Assembly (NCBI GenBank): GCA_014529385.2
Contig: CM043945.1
Span: forward strand, 143,662,741 to 143,726,740
Length of the DNA stretch: 64,000 nt
DNA from: Adiantum capillus-veneris
Taxonomy: Eukaryota; Streptophyta; Polypodiopsida; Polypodiales; Pteridaceae
Direction: 5' to 3'
Made by a program: the position numbers and the translations under genes. Positions 35,327-45,879 of the stretch are shown one piece after another (position 1 is the first letter of the stretch; each line of letters begins with the position of its first letter). The notes under the pieces are model-generated. The model made no database searches and was not told the DNA's origin. It saw nothing but the letters and a program-made list of their open reading frames with translations.

Positions 35327-36329
35327 TTTGACTCAATCTCTTCAGCTGAATCAAAGCTTCCATCTTGGTTAAACAAAGACACACCTATTTGGATGTGTGG
35401 AGCTTCAAAAAACGGGAGTTTAAAATGAGAAGAATGTATCTTAGAAAGGGATTGCACATATGAAGCATATATACCTGAACCCTTTCCAGAGAATTTTGTT
35501 TGAGCCATTTGAATGGACTCAAATTTTCACAATAGTGGATGTGTGTGTGAATACTTCTATGCCTACTCAATTTTGCAATGAGGATGGTTATGACATAATT
35601 TCCATATAAATGATCTCAACCGTTCAAATTGAAGATGAAGTACAAGAACCCAAGGACTTACTGAAAGCTCAACAAGTCTTTTCAAATCTCCATTATGATG
35701 CTACTAATGAGTTTAAAGAACATTCAACTATGAACGATGATTCTAGACCAGAAGAAGAACATGTTAGAGCCAAACTACTCTTAAAAGGAGGAGAGAAATT
35801 TTTTTTGACTTTCCAACCCAAAAACCAAGAAGACATAAATGGTATAGAAGGAAAAGGGAAACAACTGGAAGTCTAGACCTATGCCATCAGTTTCTAGCAG
35901 AACATAGTTTTTGATGCAGATAGATGCACATGATTGTGTCAAAGAAAAAATCACGGATAGATATTCTTCAAATAACAAGCAAGGAATATCAAAAACATGA
36001 AGGAAAATGAGAAATGAGACTCATCAAAACCTAAGCACCAGGATGATGAATCATCCATGACACGGGTTGAACAAAAGAAAAAATATCAAGAGTTGAAGGA
36101 AGCTCTAAAGGAGGTGTATACTAGTGAAATAGAAATAATCAAGGAAGAGAATAAATATGTAATGAGTGTTTGATTCCATTACAAGAAATATACTCTCCAA
36201 GACCAAAAGATCATAGTAGAACAACTTGTAAGAGAACTAAGAAATCAGGGTGAGTCATATAAAGGACCTGAAAATGTAAATAAAATAGATTTAGCCGAAC
36301 CAAGAGAAGAGCCCAGACCGGCCTACATT
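35327..36329 (+). pseudogene. G linker between protease and RT
   Basis: About 1 kb of broken frames, the longest 35610-35876 (88 residues, acidic: VQIEDEVQEPKDLL, RPEEEHVRAKLLL). A Lys/Glu-rich helix-like stretch lies at 36060-36140. E2 has a corresponding acidic then basic linker. No enzyme domain. Confidence 0.5.
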
Positions 36330-37150
36330 GTGAACAACTTGACTGAAGAAGAAGAATATCTTTTGCTAATCTTACTGAAAGAATATGGAGGTTTCTCTTC
36401 TTGGTCTTATAAAGATCTCAAGGGTGTTGATCCAAAAATTTGTCAGCATACCATATATATGAGAGATGATGCAAAACCAAGTAAACAACGACCATATACT
36501 TACGATGAAACATTTGCCAAAAAGATCAAAGAAGAGATAGAGAAGCTCAAGGAAGCCAAATTCATTTATGAAATTGAACACACAGATTCGGTGTCTCCAA
36601 TTGAGGTGGTACCCAAGAAAAATGGAAAATTAAGAGTATGTGTCAATCTCAAAAAAGTGAATGCATCCACCATTAAAGATAACTACCCTCTTCCAATCAC
36701 CGAGCATGTTTTAGAACGAGTAGTAGGAAAAGAAGCTTATAGCTTCTTAGAAGGATTTTTGTGGTACAATCAACTTTTGGTTGATCCAAAAGATCGGCAT
36801 AAAACTTTCTGTGCAACTAAATTGGGTATTTTTGCCTATAGGGTTATGCCTTTGGGCTAACTAATGCTCCTGCCACCTTTCAAAGATTGATGAGCCATGC
36901 TTTCAAAGAACATCTTAGGAATTTCTTGGAAGTATATATGGATGATTTATGTCTACATCCATCAATCCGGTCTGATCATTTTCAACATCTCAAAAAGGTC
37001 TTCAAAAAATGTAGACTTTATAGGATTTGATTAAATCTTGAAAAGTGCACATTTATTGACAGACAATGAAAAATTATTGGATATATAGTGTCTAAAAATG
37101 GCATAGCGATCAATATGGATAAAATTCATGTTATTGCTGAGAGTTTCCTA
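36330..37150 (+). pseudogene. G reverse transcriptase
   Basis: Frame 36330-36860 reads LTEEEEYLLLILLKEYGGF, the KQRPYTYDETFAKKI block, VVPKKNGKLRVCVNLKKVN, ITEHVLERVVGKEAYSFLEG and FAYRVMPLG. A one-base shift at about 36858 then gives LTNAPATFQRLM, the active-site box VYMDDLCLH, and KCTFIDR-IIGYIVSKNGI for the thumb, with stops. WY replaces the usual SGY after the EG. E2 matches it closely in organisation. Confidence 0.85.
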
Positions 37151-37249
37151 GACCAATAATAGTCAAAGGGGTTCAGGCTTTAATGAGAAATTGTGGATAT
37201 GATAGACGATTCATTTATATGTATGCTATAATTGCAAAACCCATTTATA

Positions 37250-37966
37250 GCACTCTTTTTGTGGACTGATGAGTGTGAAGAATCCTTCATGAAGAAAACC
37301 TCTCACTACAGTCCCAATACTAAAAGTAGCAGATTGGAATAAGATATTCCATGTACATGTTGATGCTTCCAATATTTCCATTGGGTGTATATTAACTCAG
37401 CCAGGAAATAGACATTTTGATTTTTCCATTTCCTATGCTAGTAGACAGTTGAATGTGGCAGAGAAAAAATATACAACCACCAAAAGATAAGGATTAGGGA
37501 TGATCTATGTCGTAAAAAGTATAGACATTACCTGCTAGCTAACAAATTTGTGTTCTTTGTGGACCACCAAGCTTTATTATATTTGGTCAACAAGCCATGC
37601 AACCCAGGAAGAATAGTGAGATGGTTCATTATTCTTTTGGAATTTTATTTCATTTTAGTTGTAAAAAAAGGCACCACGTACCAAAGAGCGGATCATTTAT
37701 CAAGGATTATTTCAGGAGAACCACCAAAAGGGGTAGACGACGATCTACCAGATGCATATCTGTTCTTTATGGAAATGATACCCCGCCAGTCAAAAAACAT
37801 GGTTTCATTGATGACTATAGCTCAAATGGATTCTCAAATATCACTTTCTATTACACCAGGATTAATTGGACAATCGTCTATGTACCAATTAATAGCTAGA
37901 AGGCTATACAAAATAAATCAATATGGAGGATTGCTTTTGTGTATTAATCGTGAGGAAAAAACCTAG
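37250..37966 (+). pseudogene. G RNase H
   Basis: IFHVHVDASNISIGCILTQPG (catalytic Asp, about 37350), ISYASRQLNVAEKKYTTTK (Glu region), then FVFFVDHQALLYLVNKP and RADHLSRI (37681-37708). E2 has the same motifs at 62441-62800. A stop after TTTKR and a shift near 37510 break it. The frame 37550-37966 covers its second half and the start of the pre-integrase region. Confidence 0.85.
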
Positions 37967-38059
37967 TACCTAAATCAAGCATACATTACCATAGTAGGAT
38001 TTCACTTTGCGGAAGACCAAACTATGCAACAAATCCTCGGACTTCAAGTATTTTGATCA

Positions 38060-39054
38060 ACCATGAGGAGTGATTTTCACTCATTCATGAAAGACTATCT
38101 TCAATGCCAAAAAAAAACACCCGTACCTCATGTGACATTATTTCAAATCTCACTCGTTCCTAAGTGGAGTAGCTATATAGTTACTTCCTTATTATCAAGC
38201 ATAACATTTCCGAAGGATATGAGTAAATGCCGCCAACAAAGAGCTATTGAAATTGAAGCGAGAGACTATGCTCTTATTGGAAACCAATTTTATCAAAGAG
38301 GAGAGGATCAACATTTGTGTCTCTATGCAAATGAAGATAAATATATACCACTCTAGAACAAGCATATGCTAGATTACTGGAGGTCACTTTCTGCTAAAGA
38401 AATTTTAGTGGCATGCATATGGTGGACAACACTTTTTGCAGATGCCAAAGAATATGTTCAAAGATGTGATGCATGCCAACGAGAAAAAATGCCAACAAGG
38501 ATAGACAACATGCTTTTAAGACCAACGATGGGGTCTAGAGATTTTGCAAAATGGGGCATAGATTTTGGCGGACCAGTACAACCACTTGCTTATAGAACTC
38601 AAGCTCAATATATCATTGTAGCTATGGACTATTTGACCAAGTGGACAGAGGCTAAGGAAACCAGGTATAATGATGCTAGAACCACAACCCATTCTTGTAT
38701 GAGAATGTATTCACAAGATATGGACTTCCAATAGAAATTGTCAGTGGTAGGGAAAGTGATTTCCTTGATGAGCTGAATGATATGGTTATCCATAACAAAT
38801 CTTCTCCATATCATCCACAAGCAAATGGACAAGCTGAGCACACAAATAAAATTCTTAGCTTGATATTGACTACAGTGGTTATTTCAGGACAAACTGATTG
38901 GGAAATGAATCTGCATGTTGCTCTATGGGCTTATAGAGTTTCATTCAAGACAACTTTAAATACTACACCCTTTAAATTTTTTTTTGGTCTTGATGCCATA
39001 CTACCGATGGAATTTCTATTGCCAACACTAAGGGTAGCTAAAGATCTAGAGTGA
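38060..39054 (+). pseudogene. G integrase: zinc-binding domain and core
   Basis: The zinc-binding part lies at about 38366-38490 (DAKEYVQRCDACQREKMP; the His pair is eroded). The core follows with WGIDFGGPVQP (first Asp, about 38560), IVSGRESDFLDEL (second Asp region; SDNG changed to SGRE) and ANGQAEHTNKIL (Glu, about 38836). A frameshift near 38700 splits the frame. It ends with TTLNTTPFKFFFGLDAILPMEF. The second Asp is not in its normal context, so it is probably dead. Confidence 0.85.
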
Positions 39055-39179
39055 ACAGGACACGAATTGTCAGAGAGGCTAGAAAATTTAAAAAAAGCTT
39101 GATGAACAAAGGTTTACAATTGTAGCTCACATCTATGCACTAAAAACAAAAGCAAAAAATAAATAAAATTGATTCACAT

Positions 39180-39520
39180 CTAGTCACAAAAATCTTCAAA
39201 AAAGGGAGCCTAGTGTCATTTTATTCTATTAAGAAACACATTTCCAAATTTAAGAAAAAGGGAAATGGATCATTTGTCATTGAAGATGTATCTCAAAGTG
39301 GAGCAGTTAGATTTTCCACTTTAGATGGTGAACCAACGGCTAACTGGATTAGTGGATGCCGCTTAAAGAAGTACCAATTGCCATTAACCAATGATTTGCT
39401 AGAAAAAATGCATGCAACAAAGCAGAGAAAGATTAAACGACAACATGTTGTTGACAAAGCTCAAGAGGAAGCTAAAAAGATTCTTTCAAAAATCAAAAAA
39501 CACCTATTCCCATCATCACA
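39180..39520 (+). pseudogene. G integrase C-terminal region
   Basis: KKGSLVSFYSIKKHISKFKKK, then GNGSFVIEDVSQSGAVRFSTLDGEP and WISGCRLKKYQLPLTNDLLEKMH, the DNA-binding tail typical after a gypsy integrase core. It continues into a Lys-rich helix (RKIKRQHVVDKAQEEAKKIL). Confidence 0.7.
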
Positions 39521-39529
39521 TTGGAGCCA

Positions 39530-39880
39530 GATAAACGACTATGGGAATCACAAAATGATGCAGTATCAACGGATGATGAATGGCTAGATGGAATTGACCT
39601 TTGCATCATAGTACAATTGAACAATCATAGCACAAAGGCATTACTAGATACCAATGCTCAAATGAATGCAGTCAGTTATTCCACTTATAAGAAAAGAACA
39701 AATCAGTCTTTAGCATCAGGAATATCTGGTATCAAAGGATGAAACAAAAAGCCAACACGGGCATTGGGACTGGTTAACTTGAATGTGATAGTAAATGGAT
39801 TTACAACTCTTAGTTTCAATTGCACCGAGCAAAGAGGAATGGAAAAGAGGTCACCCTCAAAAGAAACCAGGGAATAATCC
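39530..39880 (+). pseudogene. G second retropepsin-like domain, downstream of integrase
   Basis: The frame 39521-39742 gives DLCIIVQLNNHSTKALLDTN then AQMNAVSYSTYKK: a beta-strand pair followed by LLDT-x-A and a hydrophobic strand, the shape of a retropepsin active-site loop, with Asn in place of Gly. After one stop (TGA 39740-39742) the same frame continues with TRALGLVNLNVIVNGFTTLS, like the second half of such proteins. The element already has a protease before RT (34921-35326). Position after integrase and before the W-V-P-K motifs is unusual. It could instead be an accessory protein using a protease-like fold. Moderately sure of the fold, unsure of role. Confidence 0.5.
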
Positions 39881-39944
39881 ATCTACGTCAGCCTTTAGTC
39901 AACCTCTAGTCAAGCAAATGCTGCAAGCAACATGCAAGGAGCCA

Positions 39945-40200
39945 GGCAAATTTGGGTACCAAAAGCACAGCTTAAGGACAATCCATCTCAAATTTGGGTG
40001 CCCAAAAAACTCATCTACCATACTAAAGGAGGTTTTACATCTAACAACTCAGAGAAAAACATCTTTCAGAAGAGAAACTAGCACTAGATGGGTTTGGAAA
40101 CCAAAGGAGCCTTTATCTTCTCCACAAACTGTAAAGCCAATGAATCAGTGGAAAGTTAAATCTCAAAAAACTTCACCACAACAGTTCATCAACTGAAAAC
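39945..40200 (+). pseudogene. G W-V-P-K motif region
   Basis: In one frame QIWVPKAQLKDNPS is followed 14 residues later by QIWVPKKLIYHTKGG (Trp codons at 39953 and 39995), then, after stops, RWVWKPKEPL near 40090. E1 carries four similar motifs (51437, 51539, 51596, 51731), including QIWVPK exactly. No function is known to me. Confidence 0.6.
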
Positions 40201-40559
40201 CAAAATACCAATAGAGAGTTAAATCTTAGCAACCATCATCATTGTTACCAGCAGCTCAAGAAATTAGTGTGCCAAAGCATCCAGACGGTACAATCAGGCA
40301 AAGAGCACATAAATTACAAAATCTGCTATTTATTCAAAAAATATCAACAAGATACCTCAACCACAAATACCCTTGAGTTAACTAGTCAAGACACATTTCT
40401 TGCACCACATACTGATTTGAATTGCATTGACCTTCAAAGCATGGTAGAGCCAACCACAACTATGCATAGACACAAATATTCAACCCATGCACACAGTCGT
40501 TCCGGAGTACTCCATCTAGGAGAGGTGGAAGGAAACTTCATTAATTAAGAGCAATGTTT
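40201..40559 (+). other. End of element G, no clear gene
   Basis: The open frame 40267-40548 (93 codons) has no recognisable domain. The 3' LTR of G was not found; the sequence changes to F-type integrase on the minus strand at about 40560. Confidence 0.4.
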
Positions 40560-40564
40560 GAAGA

Positions 40565-40992
40565 GGGAGAAAACTCACATCATCAAGAATGAAATTGCAT
40601 ACAACTTTTGTGGTTTTTGCTCTTAATTCTCTCCCTTCAACTTGGTTAGTTAGGTCCTCTCATGCAAGAACTAAGTATCTCATCTGCCAGAGTCCTAGAG
40701 GTATTGTGACTAGATCCACCATCCACTTATAGTGCATGGATAGTGGATAGGTAGGGTGCAACCCATCCCGATGCCATGTACATTTGAGTCCTAGAGGTAT
40801 TGTGACTAGATCCACCATCCACTTATAGTGCATGGCTAGTGGATAGGTAGGGTGCAACCCATCCCGATGCCATGTACATTTGAGTCCTAGAGGTATTGTG
40901 ACTAGATCCACCATCCACTTATAGTGCATGGCTAGTGGATAGGTAGGGTGCAACCCATCCCGATGCCATGTACATTTGAGTACATTTGACAA
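40565..40992 (-). pseudogene. F integrase N-terminal part with triplicated segment
   Basis: The frame 40992-40660 reads KCTWHRDGLHPTYPLAMHYK then WMVDLVTIPLG, three times with a period of 32 residues, then WQMRYLVLA. After a stop, EDLTNQVEGRELRAKTT and VVCNFILDDV follow to about 40570. MVDLVTIPLG carries the first catalytic Asp of the core, so the duplicated unit spans that residue. The rest of the core is missing. Confidence 0.75.
40692..40979. repeat. Three tandem 96-bp repeats
   Basis: Units start at 40692, 40788 and 40884, nearly identical (the first has GGATAG where the others have GGCTAG). The period is a multiple of three and keeps the minus-strand reading frame. Confidence 0.97.
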
Positions 40993-41115
40993 ATTACACA
41001 GGACTCTACAAATTGAGATATATCTTTATACATACGCTTCCACTAGTATTTTTCTTTCAACTTAAGAGAAGGTTGCCCACACACACGTGTGTCTAGCCCA
41101 TACACTCTCATGAAA

Positions 41116-41343
41116 CTATTGTGTGAGCTTTACTTGAGCCTCTTTATTACATATATCCCTTTGTGGTGTAGCACCCTTATGTTTAGGATGCTTCCACAAG
41201 TAGCCACCCCTCAAAAAGTATCCATATTCTTTCTTGTGTATCCTCTTGAACTCTTGTTTATACCAATCATTGTGTTTCATTAGAGTACTCAAGTAGCTTC
41301 CAATAAGAAGCCAATCACCTTCATAAATATCTTCCAATAACAA
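41116..41343 (-). pseudogene. F pre-integrase region
   Basis: EDIYEGDWLLIGSYLSTLMK, then KEYGYFLRGGYLWKHPKHKG. This linker and tower precedes the zinc-binding domain in this gypsy group. The stop before the triplicated unit and lost His/Cys residues show decay. Confidence 0.65.
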
Positions 41344-41457
41344 TTCAAGTGGATTAAATATACAAACATAGTTACCTTTTTCATGAAAGATGGACCTACA
41401 TCCTCACCCTCATCAATCATCTATGACTTATCATCATACCCTGCCTGTGAGAGCATA

Positions 41458-41889
41458 TCATCCATTGTAATTTGTATTTTCTTTACCAACAATATGCTTA
41501 AACTCAAGATTTAAGGATGTAATGTAGGAAATCCACCACAATATAGTGATGTATGGCATTGAGGATCTTGTAGTCATCCCAAGAAGTGGTAGACAATTTT
41601 TTTCTGATCCAACCACACAAGTACCGATTAGGTACTCTTTTTCATTTTCCAAGAATGTAACCATACCCCACAACTCTCTCTTTATTTGAGGATACTTCCT
41701 TTGTCAAGGACTTAGTACCTTAGCCTCAAAACTCACCACATACTTGTGATCTTTTTCACCATTTTGGTCGATTGCCCATCCAATCCATATAGGATTGGTA
41801 TCCATAGTCACAATGAGTGGCCTTCCATATTTGTAGTTCACCCTCCTCAAAGTCATTGATGATTGTAGTGATTTCCTTAGTTTCCTCAT
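41458..41889 (-). pseudogene. F RNase H
   Basis: RVNYKYGRPLIVTMDTNPIW and IGWAIDQNGEKDHKYVVSFE (41840-41710) carry the first catalytic Asp. The second frame (41673-41458) ends in HIVGKENTNYNG, where DNP-ADMLSR would be expected. Frames are separated by stops. Confidence 0.75.
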
Positions 41890-41957
41890 TGCTTTTATAT
41901 GTGATTCACCGCATTTTAACTTCTAATTATTTCTCAATAGCTGATAAAGAGGTTTAG

Positions 41958-42717
41958 CTATAGGACATAGTGTGGAATCCAAGTAGCATAAAAGAGACAT
42001 GCTCCCAGAAACTTTCTAGCCTCAGTGATGCTAGTGTAGGTTTCTTTCATTCTTTGGATAGCATATACCTTTTTTGGGAAAGGTTTCCTACCATATGGCC
42101 CACACATGTACCCCACAATCCTCACTTCCTTGACACCAAGCATATACTTTTTTCTTGACAAAGTAAGATTCACTTTCTCCAACCTAGACAAACTTTTATC
42201 ACAGTCATTTATGTGATTTTCCACAAATCTGTGGTGGACCTTGAGATCCAAAGCTTCATCTGTCTCACGTTCTTCACATCCTTTGATAGGAAAATCATCA
42301 ATGAAAGGCATTGTGATTTGAGGAATAAAGTAAGACCTTATTCATACCATTCATCATATTTGAAACCAAGTTAGTTTCTCCCTGTGGCAAGGTACACATT
42401 CTTACCAAACCTAAAGGTGTCCTCATGGTTTTCAAGAATCTGTTTTCAATTGCAAGATAAATTTGATCATACCCTTAGTAGAGGTCCCTCAGTGAGTAGA
42501 TTTCCCTCCCTAAAAACTCCTTTGTAAACTCATCCACAATTGGACATGTACCTACATTCCTAATTTCCAGCTTGTTCAGTGGTTTCATGTCTTGGATGAA
42601 GTGCATGGCACCATTCTTATTTGGGATTGTGAGCCACATATTTGAGTATGGAGCACAAGAAGGCTCAAAAATCCCCATTTTAATTTTCTCATTTAGCAAT
42701 TTTTCTAGATTTTGCAA
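41958..42717 (-). pseudogene. F reverse transcriptase
   Basis: N-terminal part 42717-42475: KIKMGIFEPSCAPYSNMWLT, NKNGAMHFIQDMKPLN, then DEFTKEFLGREIYSLRDLY. The middle (42474-42312) is out of frame with GYDQIYLAIENRF and TMRTPLGLVRMCTLPQG. The C-terminal part 42311-41958: MPFIDDFPIKGC (active-site box), VNLTLSRKKYMLG and RIVGYMCGPYGRKP. At least two stops and one shift. Confidence 0.8.
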
Positions 42718-42741
42718 ATGATCCTTTGGGACTGGAATAGG

Positions 42742-43340
42742 TCAAATATTCCAAGGTACTTGAGGTATTGTAAAAATTGCCATAGGAGCTACAATAGTAC
42801 ACCCTATCTCATGTGGCTTAAACGCAAAAGCCGTACCATGCTTTGAAAGTATTTTTTTAATAGCACTTTGTCTCTTCTCTTGTGTTAGAAACTCCTTGCA
42901 ACCAATCTGCAACTCTTGAAGAGACTCTTTTATGAAGGTGTGCCCAATCTTTTTAGGATTCCTCAAACTTGGTTGTAAAGAATCATGTTCAATCTTTTTC
43001 CTATTATTGGGTGGTAAAGGTGAAGCTACTCGTTTCACCTTCTTTGCAACACTTTTGTATTTAATCTCCACATGCACTTTGGGTCCAGTCATTGTCTTTA
43101 GGCATTTTTCTTCTTCAAAAGATTCTCTCCTGATACATCTCCATAGAGCATACTTCCACAATCTCATTCCCACAATGCAAACTTGATCCACTATTTTATT
43201 AAGCTTACCCATAGTATCCACAGAAGAAACTTGCTCAAACACAACAAAAACATTTTCATTATGCTCAAGCAAACCATTATCTACCAATTCTTTTTTCACA
43301 TTATGTACATATTTCCTCTTCTATCTCTTTAAGACCTCAA
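42742..43340 (-). pseudogene. F linker before RT
   Basis: A 185-residue frame with YKSVAKKVKRVASPLPP, LTQEKRQSAIKKILSKHGTA, FAFKPHEIGCT and PMAIFTIPQVPWNI; the last two are the usual lead into RT in this group. The protease that should lie upstream is not visible. Confidence 0.7.
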
Positions 43341-44328
43341 ATTTTGTAAAGCATGTTGATCCATGTTTGTTACCTATAAATTTGTAGAAAAGACTTTTCC
43401 TATTCCTGAGTTAGGCCATCATCACCCCTGTTTTGAACCATTGCAGTCTTGCTTGACAGTGGTACTCTCCCATGAAGATTTATCTTGTACAAAGAAATTT
43501 TGGTCAATTAAGTATACATTATCCAAATCTAGCTATCAAGTGCAAAATTATCCATTTGCAAGATATCCACAAGAAAAACATCCAGAGTTGTTTGGTATTG
43601 GAACCCTACAATCATTATCCCAATGAGGTAGAAAGCAAGGAGCATACATTTTCAAACAAGTTTTTAAAACTTACCATTAAATCGTGCACGATAGACCTCC
43701 TCTCCTAAGCCTCGCGTTTTCAAGTAGTACAAAGTTCAACTAGGAAAGCGTTGGGCCTCTAAGTGTGAGAGTTTGTAGTAAAATCAAGTGAGTCATAGAA
43801 TGTTTTAATCAAAACACACACAAAAAATGAGCAAAACTCCAATCATGAAAGCATCACTTAAAAACAAACCAAGATCAACTCAAAGATCTTGTGTGTGTCA
43901 AGATTTGGTGTAGGCTCGATCCTAGTTGAACAATTGTAGTGCTCTTTCACCTTGAAAAAAACCCTAAATTACGCTTCAAATCTCCGTCATAGACATTTCA
44001 TGGAATTTTTATAACTTCATTAGAGAATCACAAGTGATTATTGAAGAGGGAAAACCCTAATTGGTGGCCTCACAACCTCGAATACAGGGCTGGAATAGTG
44101 CGGTACTACACTAGCCCACCGTGGAAGAAGCCTGCGTATCCTTTCACAGAGAAGATCAAAGTTTTGATATTGTTCTTCTAAAACTCCCCCCAACTCTCAT
44201 ATTCAAGGAACCACGAGATGTGGAATTTCGAGTCATTTTTGGATCATTGTTTACCATTTTATGACCAGTTTTACCCCGTTTTTAACCCCAAAAGGCTCTT
44301 TTTTTGCTCAAAAATGAGTAAACAAACT
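43341..44328. other. Spacer between F and K3
   Basis: About 1 kb without a recognisable gene. Short frames at 43363-43626 and 43472-43708 have no known domain. Sequence from 43700 on may be old LTR or host sequence; nothing firm. Confidence 0.45.
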
Positions 44329-44333
44329 GGCAA
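44329..44333. other. K3 left flank, candidate target-site duplication GGCAA
   Basis: The five bases directly before the LTR. The other copy lies beyond the window. Confidence 0.5.
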
Positions 44334-45009
44334 TGTTAAGTATGGAGCCTGATTTACCCTTGTAATTTTCTGTGGTAAAAGCGCACATTTGTAAGGCCCC
44401 CATTATGAGGAGAAGCCATCGTGCGTGAAGGAAAATCACTCACCGGAAACCAAAATTTTCACGGACAAGAATCAGGGGCAACTTTAAAGGCCTCGGGGGC
44501 GGAGGCCCCTGAGACTTTTTTTTTTCGCCGGAATATTATGGCCGGACGGCGGCCGGAAAGTGGTCGGAAAACAACCGGTCGGTTGGCCAGTGGTCGGAAG
44601 TCAATGGCCGATGGCCGGTGGTCGGAAGTCAATGGCCGGTGGCCGGTGGCCGAATTCAATGGCCGGTGGCCGAATTCAAAAGCGGACATGTCTTCTCAAG
44701 GGCGGCCACACATGGGCGGATTGGAGGGTCCGATTTGGACTTATTCGCACAAGGGCGGCTACACATGGCTGTCTCTCATAAGAGAGGGCATCCCTTTTGG
44801 CCTATAAAAGGAGGCCATTTCTACACAGATTTCATAGTGTGAAGTTGATGCAACAAGGTGAGTGTGAGGTGGTGAGAGTGAAGCAAGGCGGGAGCTCCAT
44901 TAAGAGTATAATCCCTTTGTAAACTACTTCTTGTTTTGAAGTACTAAACCCATTGAGTGGCTGCTTTCCCGTGGACGTAGCCCACATTGGGTGAACCACG
45001 TATATCGTG

Positions 45010-45052
<43 letters not shown>

Positions 45053-45132
45053 AATCTCGTGTATATAAATCTGTCTCTCTCCATTAAGTAATCTACTCAA
45101 TTATCTATTTAGCTACGTCTTATTTCCTAACA
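44334..45132 (+). repeat. K3 5' LTR, 799 bp
   Basis: Reverse complement of the K2 LTRs: TGTTAAGTATGG to TTTCCTAACA. TATA block GGCCTATAAAAGGAGGCC at 44799-44816, TC tract at 45016-45046, GGCCGGTGG-type short repeats at 44540-44690. Confidence 0.95.
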
Positions 45133-45133
45133 A

Positions 45134-45151
45134 CTGGTATCAGAGCAAGGT
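45134..45151 (+). other. K3 primer binding site
   Basis: CTGGTATCAGAGCAAGG, identical to K2. Confidence 0.93.
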
Positions 45152-45165
45152 TTGCTCGTAGCTAA

Positions 45166-45170
45166 ATTAT
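45166..45170. other. E1 target-site duplication, left (ATTAT)
   Basis: Matches 54301-54305. In K2 the same leader has a single ATTAT (minus strand near 22965). Confidence 0.97.
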
Positions 45171-45468
45171 TGTTAACCCTCACGGCACACGGACACCCTA
45201 TGATCTATAAACGTTGTATTATTTAAAGTCAGGTACCGGGCTTGTCGGACCAATAGGAAAAGGGTAGGAGTGATCGCCGATGAGAGGCGCACTCTAACTG
45301 GGACATTCAAGGGATTAGTTGGCTAAGCATGGGCGCCCAAGTGTGAATGGGGTGAGCTAATATAAAAGCCAACTAACCCTAATTTTTACTCATTCTCTCA
45401 TTTGTGCAATAGAAGAGTGCTCTTGCTCCATCTCCACCTTCTCCTTCACCATCTCCTTGTGTGTGTGC

Positions 45469-45522
<54 letters not shown>

Positions 45523-45770
45523 GAGTGTGTGTGCGATTGAGCATTACGAAGGCACGACGGCGGCGAGGCGGTTGAGCGCGGCACGACTGCAACTTCTTCT
45601 TCATCGCGGCGAGGAATCCACCACGAAGGCGAGCGTAGAGCGGTGAGTGACACACCCTTTGCTTTCTTGAGCTTGCTAGTTTAGGCTTGTTGTGTGCTTG
45701 GAGCCATTTGTGGCTCGCACACGGTGTATTGGCAAGTCCCTTGCTTCGACAGTGCGGCAAGGAGCGCACA
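45171..45770 (+). repeat. E1 5' LTR, 600 bp
   Basis: TGTTAACCCTCACGG to GGAGCGCACA. TATA box TATAAAAG at 45361-45368, GA tract at 45473-45519. About 85% like the E2 LTR by eye. Confidence 0.97.
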
Positions 45771-45774
45771 TTTT

Positions 45775-45792
45775 TGGCGCCGTTGTCGAGGA
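45775..45792 (+). other. E1 primer binding site
   Basis: TGGCGCCGTTGTCGAGGA, four bases after the LTR. TGGCGCCG is the common start of plant gypsy primer sites. Confidence 0.85.
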
Positions 45793-45879
45793 TATGCCCT
45801 ACACTAAGCTCGGTTAGCACTTTACGCTTTCTTGTGGTGTAATCTCTATCATAGGAAAGGCAGGGAATGAGTGTGTGTA

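Larger units (their letters stand above)
32116..40545 (+). mobile_element. G: old Ty3/gypsy retrotransposon with coding sequence after integrase
   Basis: Order along the plus strand: gag with zinc knuckles, basic linker, protease, RT, RNase H, zinc-binding domain, integrase, then a further coding stretch with a retropepsin-like domain and W-V-P-K motifs. RT and RNase H resemble those of E2 (shared ITEHVLERV/SEHVLERV, GKEAYSFL, DHQALLYLVNKPC), so G is a distant member of the E group. Many stops and frameshifts; no LTRs recognised. The right end abuts the minus-strand F fragment near 40550. Confidence 0.8.
40560..43340 (-). mobile_element. F: minus-strand Ty3/gypsy pol fragment
   Basis: From right to left: linker before RT, RT, RNase H, pre-integrase region and the first part of integrase, ending abruptly against element G. 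No LTR, gag or protease is attached. The motif set (AFAFKPHEIGCT, EPSCAPYSN, FIDDFPIKGC, YLVLA-EDLTNQVEGREL) belongs to a gypsy group distinct from T1, H, G and E. Confidence 0.75.

Noticed and set aside
40692..40979. CRISPR-like array
   Set aside because: Units are directly adjacent 96-bp tandem repeats with no spacers, inside a plant retroelement integrase.
43363..43708. Two overlapping small frames as a host gene
   Set aside because: No known motif, no splice or promoter signals; left as spacer.
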